A stretch of 64,000 nt of DNA from the NCBI RefSeq assembly GCF_001553545.1, contig NZ_CP014227.1:1780501-1844500 (forward strand). The letters are read 5' to 3'. The notes below the pieces were generated by a model that ran no database searches, was not told where the DNA came from, and saw nothing but the letters and a program-made list of their open reading frames with translations. The translations under genes and the position numbers were made by a program. This document shows positions 24,802 to 32,806 of the stretch, piece by piece (position 1 is the first letter of the stretch; every line of letters begins with the position of its first letter). Source of the stretch: Capnocytophaga haemolytica (GTDB lineage: Bacteria; Bacteroidota; Bacteroidia; Flavobacteriales; Flavobacteriaceae).

Positions 24802-26052
24802 ATGAAAATTTGCTTTTTAACATTAGGAACCAGAGGCGATGTTCAGCCTTATTTGGCATTGGCAAAAGAACTCAATCGGCGTGGGCATCAGTCGTTAATT
24901 GCCACAGGAAGAAGTTTTGAGCACTTGATTGAGGCTGAAAATGTAGCGTTTTATCCAACAGAATTGGATTTTATGGCATTAGCGCAAACTCCAGAAGGGA
25001 AAGCTGTTCTTAATGCACCTTTATTGCACTTGCAGACTGCTATAAAGCTATCGAAAGAAGTACTTAACCCTGCCTATCGCAAAACGATGGACGATTTTTA
25101 TAAGGCAGCACAAGGTGCAGCTATGATTATTTATCACCCCAAGGCATTGGGTGCAGTGGATATTGCTGTGAAATTGGGCATTCCAGCTATCAGTATGCCA
25201 TCGACTCCAAGCACTTATCCTATTGCTGACTTTCCTTGTTTGGCACTCACAGCGCGTTATAATCTTGGGGCTTGGCTCAATAGAAAAAGTTATGCGCTCA
25301 ACAGTAAGAGCGAAGTGGCACAAATCAAGCAGATCAATGCGTTTCGCAATGAAACGCTCCATTTGCCACCGCGTAAGGCAGGTGCATACACTTACTTTCG
25401 AGGCGGGGAGGAAATCCCAATTGTGTACCCAATTAGTCCAACTTTGTTTAAAGAGGTTAAGGATTGGAATGGTCACGTTTACTTACCAGGCTTTTTCTTC
25501 TTAGAGACCAATGAGGTGCTATCTCGTGATTTAGTAACTTTTTTAGAAGAGGGAGCGCGACCTCTTACGGTAACTTTTAGTAGTATGCAACTCAAGAAAC
25601 CTGAAATCTTTATGAGAAAATTACTCTCAGCACTGCAAGAGCTCAACAAACGAGCGGTAATTTTGCTGGGAAATCTCCAACTTGATTTACCTCGCAATGA
25701 TAGGATTTTTGTCACAAAACAAGCTCCACACGCACTATTGTTTGAAAAAAGTTATGCAGTCCTTCATCACGGTGGTGTAGGGACAACCGCGGCAGCTTTG
25801 AGAGCTGGCATCCCCCAGCTGATAATGCCTTGTGCCTTAGACCAACCTTTTTGGGCAAAGCGTATGTATCAAATAGGTTGTGGCTTAGAGCCTTTGTCTG
25901 AACGCATAACAAAAGAAGGCTTAATTAGTGCACTGAAAAATATAGAAGAAGAAAAATTAGTGCAACAAGCACAGCTCATAGGGCAACGCATTCGAGCTGA
26001 AAGAGGGATAGAAAATGCGGCTGAGTGGTTGGAAGCTCAATTTAGAGGATAA
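24802..26052 (+). CDS. UGT-like glycosyltransferase (GT1 family)
   Basis: A 416-aa GT-B fold enzyme related to sterol and macrolide glycosyltransferases. The N-terminal acceptor domain opens with KICFLTLGTRGDVQPYLALA; the C-terminal nucleotide-sugar domain has the signature HHGGVGTTAAALRAGIPQLIMP followed by DQPFWAKR. It has no membrane segment. The acceptor could be a lipid, peptide or small molecule; nothing nearby settles it. It is followed by a restriction-modification gene on the same strand but with a separate promoter. Confidence 0.85.
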   Translation: MKICFLTLGTRGDVQPYLALAKELNRRGHQSLIATGRSFEHLIEAENVAFYPTELDFMALAQTPEGKAVLNAPLLHLQTAIKLSKEVLNPAYRKTMDDFYKAAQGAAMIIYHPKALGAVDIAVKLGIPAISMPSTPSTYPIADFPCLALTARYNLGAWLNRKSYALNSKSEVAQIKQINAFRNETLHLPPRKAGAYTYFRGGEEIPIVYPISPTLFKEVKDWNGHVYLPGFFFLETNEVLSRDLVTFLEEGARPLTVTFSSMQLKKPEIFMRKLLSALQELNKRAVILLGNLQLDLPRNDRIFVTKQAPHALLFEKSYAVLHHGGVGTTAAALRAGIPQLIMPCALDQPFWAKRMYQIGCGLEPLSERITKEGLISALKNIEEEKLVQQAQLIGQRIRAERGIENAAEWLEAQFRG

Positions 26053-26090
26053 TATTTTTTACGCTTCCTACTTTATTTATTAAAAAATCG

Positions 26091-26098
26091 TACCTTTG
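26091..26098 (+). promoter_or_regulatory. -7 box of the defence-like operon
   Basis: TACCTTTG, 23 bp before the GTG start at 26122. No TTG at the usual spacing. Confidence 0.6.
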
Positions 26099-26121
26099 CG
26101 GTTTGATAATTATACCTTACC

Positions 26122-29031
26122 GTGTTTCAAAAGAAGATAATAGATAAATACCTCGCGTTACAAGATGTAGCGACCCTTGAGGAGCGTTGGCAGGCGTTTA
26201 CCGCCCATTTCCACGATGTGGGGGTGCAGGAGAATATTCGTGCCTCAAAAGAAGAGCAGTACCAAGAGGGCTTTTTGCGCGACCTCTTTGTGCGGGTACT
26301 CGGCTATACCCTTAGTCCTGCTGAGGGCTACAATCTGCTTACGGAACTCAAAAACGTAAAGGACAGTAAGAAAGCCGATGGGGCAATCCTCATTGAGGGA
26401 GACGTTAAGGCAGTGATAGAGCTTAAAAGCACCCGCACTACCCAGCTTACTGAGATAGAACCCCAAGCCTTTAACTACAAAAATAGCCATCGCAATTGTA
26501 AGTATGTGGTGATTTCCAACTTTGAGAAATTGCGCTTTTACATCGATAACCGTAACGACTTTGAGGAGTTTAACCTCTTTGCGCTCACCCGCGGCGAGTT
26601 TGAGCGGCTCTATCTGTGTTTGGCGTACGAGAATATCGCAAAGGAAGTGCCTCAAAAGCTCAAAGAAGAGTCGGTGAGTAGGGAAGACGAGATCACCAAG
26701 CGGCTTTATAAGGATTATTCGGGCTTTAAACAGGCACTCTATGACGATTTATTGCAGCACAACCCTACTTATGAGCCGCTACTGCTCTTTAAGAAGACCC
26801 AAAAACTCTTAGACCGCTTTTTGTTTATCTTCTTTGCCGAAGATAGTGGCTTGTTAGAACCCAATAGTACGCGTATTATACTAAAGCGTTGGGAGCTACT
26901 CAACAAAATGGACGTGCCTTGCGACTTGTACTCCCTCTTTCGAAAGCATTTTCGCTACATCAATGAAGGGCATAAGGACGGCGACTTCAATATCTTTGCC
27001 TACAATGGCGGGCTGTTTAAAGAAGACCCCGTATTGGAGGCACTGACCATCAGCGATGCACTGCTCTACGAGCACACTAAGCGGCTTTCGGAATACGATT
27101 TTGAGAGTGAAGTAGATGTGAACATTTTGGGGCATATCTTTGAGAACTCACTTGACGACCTCGATTTTCACACCGCAGCAAGCAGCAGCAAGCGCAAGCG
27201 CGATGGGGTGTTCTATACGCCTCGCTACATCACCGCGTATATTGTAGAAAACACCATTGGGCGGCTATGCAGCGAGCAGAAGGCAACATTGGGTATTGTA
27301 GATGATGCGTATGATCCGCAAAGCAAAAAAGCAGTTAAGAAAGCCCTTTTGGAAAAACTCAACACCTACCGCCAGTGGCTGCTGGGGCTTACGATATGCG
27401 ACCCAGCCTGTGGCTCAGGGGCATTCCTCAACGCTGCCTTAGTGTTTTTGATGGCTGAGCATCACTATGTAAACGAATTAGAGGCAAAACTGACACAATC
27501 GCCTATGACTATTGGTTACGACTCGGCGAGCATCTTAGAGCGCAACCTCTTTGGAGTAGACCTCAACGAGGAGAGTGTGGAGATTACCAAGCTCTCCCTA
27601 TGGCTGCGCACAGCAACGCGCAAACGTAAACTCGGCGACCTGAGCCGTAATATCAAAGTGGGCAACTCACTTATCAGCGACCCTGCCATAGCAGGCGATA
27701 AGGCTTTTGATTGGCAAAAGGAGTTTCCTGAGGTATTTGCCAAAGGAGGCTTTGATGTGGTGATCGGGAATCCGCCGTATGGGGCAAAGCTCAGTAAAGA
27801 AGAACAAGAATACCTAAACAACACGTATATACAAGGCGGCTCAGAGACCGTTATTTCGTTTAGCAAATTGGGGTATGATATGCTACTAAAACAAGGTGGG
27901 AATATAGGCTTTATCATACCTAAATCATTTTCGTATGCCTCTAACTACACTCCTATCAGAGAATACTTACTCAGTGATATTAACGAAGTAGTTGATTGCA
28001 GAAAAGTATGGAATGAGGTGAAATTAGAACAAGTGATATACCTTGCGCAAAAAGGAAGCCCTACGGAGAATTACCTCTCAGGCGTACTGAAAGGAGAAGC
28101 AGTACAGATAATGGGAAGTATAAGCAAAGAGACGTTTACCCAGTTCGGATTTTACCTCAATGGCATCGCAGCAGAAGAACTTACTTTGGCTCAGAAGATA
28201 CAAAGCTCAGGGCTTTTTGTGAAAGATATTGCTAACAATTCCAGAGGGGGTATTTTTCAAAATATCATAAGTGACAAAGGAGACATAGAAGTGCTCGGTG
28301 GGGCTGATATACAACGAGAAGGCATTGTAAGTGTCAAAGGAAAGGTATACAAAGCCAGCTTAAATAATGATCCTAAATGTTTTATCAGTGCTAATGCCGT
28401 ATTAGTACAAAGAATTGTTGCCCATATAGAGAAACCAACAGACCATATCAAAATCACAGCTTGCTACCCAGAGGAGCGCAACTATGCGATTGTTGATACT
28501 ATCAATCAGTTAGTGGTAAGTGAGGGGTACAATGCTAAAGTGCTATGGTTGTTGCTCAATACTGAGTTACTCAATTGGTATGCCTATCGGTTTATCTTTG
28601 CCAAAGCTATCCGTACAATGCAGTTTGACAACCCTGTAACCAATCGATTGCCTATTCCTTTACGTTTGAAAGAAAATCAGGAAGCGTTGGTAAAAGAGGC
28701 GGATAAGTTATTGTTGTGCTATAAAGAAATAGCAAAGCTGCGAAAGGTGTTTACCACTTTGATAGCCGCTAATTTAAAGGCGAATATTACCAAGCCTATC
28801 ACCTACTTTGAGTCCCTTACCTTTGCTGAGTTTACAGCAGAACTCAGCAAACAAAAGCGTAAACTAAGCTTAGAAGAACAAACAGAGTGGATGGATTTCT
28901 TTGAGAAAAAGAAGCAAGAGATGCTTGAACTACAAACAGCTGTCGCTGCGATTAATAATAGCGTAAATACAATAGTCTATAAGCTGTATGGGCTAAGTGA
29001 GGAAGAAGTTAAATTAATAGAAGAAAAATAA
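26122..29031 (+). CDS. type IIG restriction-modification enzyme (Eco57I-like fused nuclease-methylase)
   Basis: A 969-aa single-chain enzyme. The N-terminal PD-(D/E)xK nuclease has D86 in KKADGAIL and E100-L-K102 in AVIELKS. The adenine methylase has motif I CDPACGSGAF (about 426-435) and motif IV NPPY at 550-553. The C-terminal third (about 640-920) is a target-recognition region with a coiled spacer (EADKLLLCYKEI). The start is GTG at 26122; no better in-frame ATG is seen nearby. It is followed after 4 bp by the TIR gene. Sequence specificity cannot be read here. Confidence 0.9.
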   Translation: MFQKKIIDKYLALQDVATLEERWQAFTAHFHDVGVQENIRASKEEQYQEGFLRDLFVRVLGYTLSPAEGYNLLTELKNVKDSKKADGAILIEGDVKAVIELKSTRTTQLTEIEPQAFNYKNSHRNCKYVVISNFEKLRFYIDNRNDFEEFNLFALTRGEFERLYLCLAYENIAKEVPQKLKEESVSREDEITKRLYKDYSGFKQALYDDLLQHNPTYEPLLLFKKTQKLLDRFLFIFFAEDSGLLEPNSTRIILKRWELLNKMDVPCDLYSLFRKHFRYINEGHKDGDFNIFAYNGGLFKEDPVLEALTISDALLYEHTKRLSEYDFESEVDVNILGHIFENSLDDLDFHTAASSSKRKRDGVFYTPRYITAYIVENTIGRLCSEQKATLGIVDDAYDPQSKKAVKKALLEKLNTYRQWLLGLTICDPACGSGAFLNAALVFLMAEHHYVNELEAKLTQSPMTIGYDSASILERNLFGVDLNEESVEITKLSLWLRTATRKRKLGDLSRNIKVGNSLISDPAIAGDKAFDWQKEFPEVFAKGGFDVVIGNPPYGAKLSKEEQEYLNNTYIQGGSETVISFSKLGYDMLLKQGGNIGFIIPKSFSYASNYTPIREYLLSDINEVVDCRKVWNEVKLEQVIYLAQKGSPTENYLSGVLKGEAVQIMGSISKETFTQFGFYLNGIAAEELTLAQKIQSSGLFVKDIANNSRGGIFQNIISDKGDIEVLGGADIQREGIVSVKGKVYKASLNNDPKCFISANAVLVQRIVAHIEKPTDHIKITACYPEERNYAIVDTINQLVVSEGYNAKVLWLLLNTELLNWYAYRFIFAKAIRTMQFDNPVTNRLPIPLRLKENQEALVKEADKLLLCYKEIAKLRKVFTTLIAANLKANITKPITYFESLTFAEFTAELSKQKRKLSLEEQTEWMDFFEKKKQEMLELQTAVAAINNSVNTIVYKLYGLSEEEVKLIEEK

Positions 29032-29035
29032 AGTT

Positions 29036-29794
29036 ATGTTTGTAGGTTTTAATTTGAAACATAGAAGAATCTCTTTTGACAAAAATAATGAATGTTATTC
29101 ATCTGGAATGAGAACACAAGAACTTTGTAAAAGACTCATCTATATTAAGATGATAGAATATATTAAAGGTAATAAAGTTCTTAATGCTGAGTCAATAATG
29201 AATTATTGTTTTCCTAAAAAGAAATATCATATTTTTCTATCTCATTCACATAATGATTTAGAATTGGCACAGATGATAGCTGATGTATTGAAAGCAAAAC
29301 ATAATCTTGATGTTTTTATAGATTCAAATATATGGTTGAATTATATTGATATATTAAATTTAGTAGTTAAAGAATATTATTTGAATAATAATGATAAAAT
29401 TTTGCAAGCTGCTTCTCATATTCAAATGATGCTAATGGACTCCTTGAATTATATGATTGATAAAACAGAGTGTTTATTCTTTTTAAATACCCCTAACTCT
29501 GTTCCACTAAAAGACAATATTAATAGTTATACTTACTCTACTTGGATATTTTCTGAAATAGAAATAGCTAAAATAATAAGACGTATCCAGCCAAAAAGAC
29601 ATAATAATTTTACAAAGTATTTTAGTGAATCATTAGGATATCGTGAATTAAAGATAGTATATAAATTAGGATTGGAGAATCTAATTTCTTTAAGTGAGGA
29701 TGATTTTATTAAGTGGATAAACGAAAAGGAAAATACTCCTGAAGACGCTTTGGATTCTTTATATTTAAAGAAAAAAATCATAGAACTCAGATAA
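29036..29794 (+). CDS. TIR-domain protein with predicted NADase residues
   Basis: A 252-aa protein. Residues about 64-180 form a TIR-like fold: YHIFLSHSHNDLELAQMIADVL (strand A and helix A), LDVFIDS (strand B), CLFFLNTPNS (strand D region) and STWIFSEIEIA. The last segment aligns with the SARM1-type W-x-x-x-E catalytic motif, with W170 and E174, so NAD cleavage is plausible. No transmembrane part. Base composition is much more AT-rich than neighbours, suggesting recent gain. It is 4 bp after the type IIG gene and 2 bp before a membrane protein gene. Antiphage function is inferred. Confidence 0.75.
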   Translation: MFVGFNLKHRRISFDKNNECYSSGMRTQELCKRLIYIKMIEYIKGNKVLNAESIMNYCFPKKKYHIFLSHSHNDLELAQMIADVLKAKHNLDVFIDSNIWLNYIDILNLVVKEYYLNNNDKILQAASHIQMMLMDSLNYMIDKTECLFFLNTPNSVPLKDNINSYTYSTWIFSEIEIAKIIRRIQPKRHNNFTKYFSESLGYRELKIVYKLGLENLISLSEDDFIKWINEKENTPEDALDSLYLKKKIIELR

Positions 29795-29796
29795 GA

Positions 29797-30201
29797 ATGG
29801 AACAGAAATTAAAACACCTGGAATTTATCCACAATACTATTAATAGGATGGACACTAATTCTTTTATCATAAAGGGCTGGTGTATTACTTTGGTAGCGGC
29901 ATTATTTGCTATCATTGCAAAAGAAAGTAACATACTTCATTGTGTGATAGCTGTTTTTGTAATTATTATTTTTTGGTCTCTCAATGCATACTTTCTACAA
30001 TTAGAAAGAAAATACAGAGATTTATATGATGAAGTACGTGATAAAAAAGAAGAAGAGATAGATTTTTCAATGGATATTAAAAAGTTTAGCAGATCAAATC
30101 CTTTTTGTTGCTCTTTTTTTTCAGGATCTTTATCGCTCTTCTATTTGCCACAAATTATCCTTGTAATGTTTTACACTCTACTCATTTTAATTGGCAAATA
30201 A
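29797..30201 (+). CDS. small membrane protein partnered with the TIR gene
   Basis: A 134-aa protein. A short amphipathic N-terminus (LEFIHNTINRMDTNSFIIKGW) precedes two adjacent hydrophobic segments (CITLVAALFAIIA and CVIAVFVIIIFWSLNAYFL), then a basic-acidic coiled stretch (LERKYRDLYDEVRDKKEEE) and a C-terminal hydrophobic segment (YLPQIILVMFYTLLILIG). I recall similar small membrane proteins next to TIR genes in many bacteria, but could not verify this. Two base pairs separate it from the TIR stop codon. It could anchor, restrain or act downstream of the TIR enzyme. Confidence 0.7.
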   Translation: MEQKLKHLEFIHNTINRMDTNSFIIKGWCITLVAALFAIIAKESNILHCVIAVFVIIIFWSLNAYFLQLERKYRDLYDEVRDKKEEEIDFSMDIKKFSRSNPFCCSFFSGSLSLFYLPQIILVMFYTLLILIGK

Positions 30202-30339
30202 ATTAGTTATTTCTTTAGATCGTTAAGATACTAATGTACTGATTTGACTTACATTTCTATTAAAAATCACTTACACAATTTATTTTCCTGATTTAACAAC
30301 CTAAATCAGAAAAGTAACTTTTTTAAAATAGCAAAAATG

Positions 30340-30394
30340 AACCCTAAGTGAGCCCCACTTGAACCCTAAGTAAACCCTATCATCACCCTACAGA
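30340..30394. repeat. 11-bp tandem array, five units
   Basis: Consecutive 11-mers begin at 30340, 30351, 30362, 30373 and 30384, each with CCC at the same place (AACCCTAAGTG, AGCCCCACTTG, AACCCTAAGTA and two more). It lies in the 327-bp gap between the defence operon and the ABC transporter; the rest of the gap is AT-rich with no gene. Confidence 0.75.
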
Positions 30395-30471
30395 TTTTTT
30401 TCTGTTAGCATTTAGCACATAGGTATGGTAATATTGGGATATTTTTTTACTACAAAATTAATTATTAATCA

Positions 30472-30501
30472 TTGTACATTAATCATTTATTCGTACCTTT
30501 G
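30472..30501 (+). promoter_or_regulatory. ABC transporter operon promoter
   Basis: TTG at 30472-30474, a 19-bp spacer and TACCTTTG at 30494-30501, 27 bp before the ATG. Confidence 0.85.
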
Positions 30502-30528
30502 CAACTACAAAACTAACCCCTAAAAAAG

Positions 30529-31473
30529 ATGTTATACGCTGAGAATATATATAAAAACTACGGTAATTATACCGCACTAAAGGACGTGTCGCTGCACGTG
30601 CCGCGTGGGAGTATCTTTGGGCTGCTGGGTCCGAATGGGGCGGGGAAAACCTCGCTGATACGCATTATCAACCAGATCGTCTATCCCGATGCGGGGCGAG
30701 TGCTCTTTGACGGGGTGCCACTTGCTCCTGAGCATACGACGCAAATAGGCTACCTACCTGAAGAACGCGGGCTCTACAAATCGATGAAGGTAGGCGAACA
30801 GGCACTTTACTTGGCACAACTCAAAGGACTGAGCAAGGAAGAAGCAAAAAGGCGTCTGCGGTTTTGGTTCGACCGCTTGGACATCGGCGATTGGTGGGAC
30901 AAGAAGATTCAAGAGCTCTCAAAGGGGATGGCACAGAAGGTGCAGTTCCTCGTAACGGTGCTACACGAGCCTAAACTGCTCATCTTCGACGAGCCTTTTA
31001 GCGGCTTTGACCCTATCAATGCCTCTATTATCAAGGACGAAATCCTCTACCTGCGCGACCAAGGGGCTACAGTGATCTTCTCAACCCATAGAATGGAATC
31101 AGTAGAGGAACTCTGCGACCATATTGCACTGATTAACAAGTCGGAAAAGGTGCTTGAGGGCAAGCTCACCGACATCAAGCGGCAGTACAAACGCAACATA
31201 TACGAGGTAGGCTTAAAGGTAGCCCCAGAAGCAAAAGAGGCACTGTTCAGTGAGCTACAAGCACAGTTTGAAGTACAAAAGACACAATTCCACAGCCTTT
31301 ATGACGATTTGCAGTTGCATATCCACAAGAAAGAAGGACAAAGCACCAATGAGCTACTGCAATACCTCACTACCAAAGCAGAAGTAACCCACTTTGTGGA
31401 GGCAATACCCAGCGTCAATGAGATATTCATCTCTATTTGTGGACAAACACCCCTTAAAGAGCCAGAAGAATGA
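30529..31473 (+). CDS. ABC transporter ATP-binding protein (NatA-like)
   Basis: A 314-aa ATPase. Walker A is GPNGAGKTS, the Q-loop is GYLPEERGLYKSM, the signature is the variant ELSKGMAQKVQ, and Walker B is LLIFDEPFSGFDP. A C-terminal DUF4162-type regulatory domain follows (about 215-300). It overlaps the permease gene by 4 bp (ATGA), so translation is coupled. Na+ or drug export is the usual family role (NatAB); the substrate is not fixed by sequence. Confidence 0.92.
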   Translation: MLYAENIYKNYGNYTALKDVSLHVPRGSIFGLLGPNGAGKTSLIRIINQIVYPDAGRVLFDGVPLAPEHTTQIGYLPEERGLYKSMKVGEQALYLAQLKGLSKEEAKRRLRFWFDRLDIGDWWDKKIQELSKGMAQKVQFLVTVLHEPKLLIFDEPFSGFDPINASIIKDEILYLRDQGATVIFSTHRMESVEELCDHIALINKSEKVLEGKLTDIKRQYKRNIYEVGLKVAPEAKEALFSELQAQFEVQKTQFHSLYDDLQLHIHKKEGQSTNELLQYLTTKAEVTHFVEAIPSVNEIFISICGQTPLKEPEE

Positions 31474-32732
31474 AGAATTTAAGCATCATCACCCAGAGAG
31501 AATACCTGAACAAGGTAAGGAATAAGTCGTTTGTGATAATGACCTTTGTGAGTCCGCTGATACTCATCATTTTCGGGGCATTGGTAGCCTACCTAACCCA
31601 AGTAAACAACTCAGGGGCAGCAAAGGAGATTGTAGTATTGGACGAGAGCGGTCTGTTTGAGGGCACTTTTAAGCCTACGGAGAGTGCCACGTATGAATAT
31701 CGCACCGGTGGCAGTCTCAAGGATGCGAAGGCAGCAGTGCTCGCTAAGGGCAAGTACGGACTGCTGTATATACCCAATGATAGTCTGCCGCAAGTGCAGT
31801 TTTTCAGTGAGGAGACCCCTCCCCTATCCTTGGTAAACACACTGACGCAGGCAGTTGAGAATACCCTTTTCCAGAAGAACCTCACTGCCAAAGGTATCAA
31901 AGCGGCTGACATTGAGAAGGCTAAAACTAAGGTAAACTTGCAGCTTGAGAACTTCACAGGCGAACGCAGTTCGGAGATAGACAGCATCTTGAAGATTGCT
32001 ATTGGCGGGGCGGCGGGCTACCTCATCTTTATGTTTATCATCATCTACGGCAACCTGATAATGCGCAGTGTGATTGAGGAAAAGACCAACCGCATTGTGG
32101 AAATCATCATCTCCTCGGTAAGACCTCAAACGCTGCTCTTAGGGAAAATCTTCGGTAGCTCGCTGGCAGGGCTGACACAGTTTGCTATATGGATCGTCAT
32201 CGGTGGGGTGGGATTGGCATTGCTGCCGTCGTTCTTTCCTGTTGCTGCGCCACGTGTGGGTGAACTCCCTATGAGCGATATGAGCAGTATTCTCACGGCA
32301 GTATCGCATTTCCCTTTTGCTGAGCTATCGCTGCTATTCCTGCTATTCTTTATAGGCGGCTACCTGCTTTACAGTGCCATCTTTGCCACTATCGGGGCTA
32401 TGGTGGACAACGAGACGGATACGCAACAATTTATTATCCCTGTATTGCTACCGCTGATATTGGCGGTCTACGTTGGGATGTACAGCGTGATAGAAGAGCC
32501 TCACGGAACGGTGTCGGTGGTGTTCTCGTACATCCCCCTGACCTCGCCTGTGGTAATGCTAATGCGCGTGCCCTTTGGTGTGGCGTGGTGGGAGGTGCTG
32601 CTATCGCTCCTCGCGCTGTATGCGAGCTTCCTATTAGTAATTCGCTTGGCAGGGAAGATTTACCGCATAGGGATACTCATCTATGGGAAGAAAGCGAGTT
32701 ATAAAGACATCTGGAAGTGGCTCAGACAGTAG
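31470..32732 (+). CDS. ABC-2 type permease (NatB-like)
   Basis: A 420-aa membrane subunit: an N-terminal helix (about 22-42), a large extracytoplasmic domain (45-170), then five or six helices between about 175 and 400. The signature EEKTNRIVEIIISSVRPQ lies after the second helix. It is the partner of the preceding ATPase, with a 4-bp overlap. The substrate is not determined. Confidence 0.9.
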   Translation: MKNLSIITQREYLNKVRNKSFVIMTFVSPLILIIFGALVAYLTQVNNSGAAKEIVVLDESGLFEGTFKPTESATYEYRTGGSLKDAKAAVLAKGKYGLLYIPNDSLPQVQFFSEETPPLSLVNTLTQAVENTLFQKNLTAKGIKAADIEKAKTKVNLQLENFTGERSSEIDSILKIAIGGAAGYLIFMFIIIYGNLIMRSVIEEKTNRIVEIIISSVRPQTLLLGKIFGSSLAGLTQFAIWIVIGGVGLALLPSFFPVAAPRVGELPMSDMSSILTAVSHFPFAELSLLFLLFFIGGYLLYSAIFATIGAMVDNETDTQQFIIPVLLPLILAVYVGMYSVIEEPHGTVSVVFSYIPLTSPVVMLMRVPFGVAWWEVLLSLLALYASFLLVIRLAGKIYRIGILIYGKKASYKDIWKWLRQ

Positions 32733-32806
32733 TGAGGTACGAGCCTTACGGGTAATTAGTAGGAACTGCATAAATAGTCGAGTAATAATAATGGTCAGTC
32801 ATTAAT

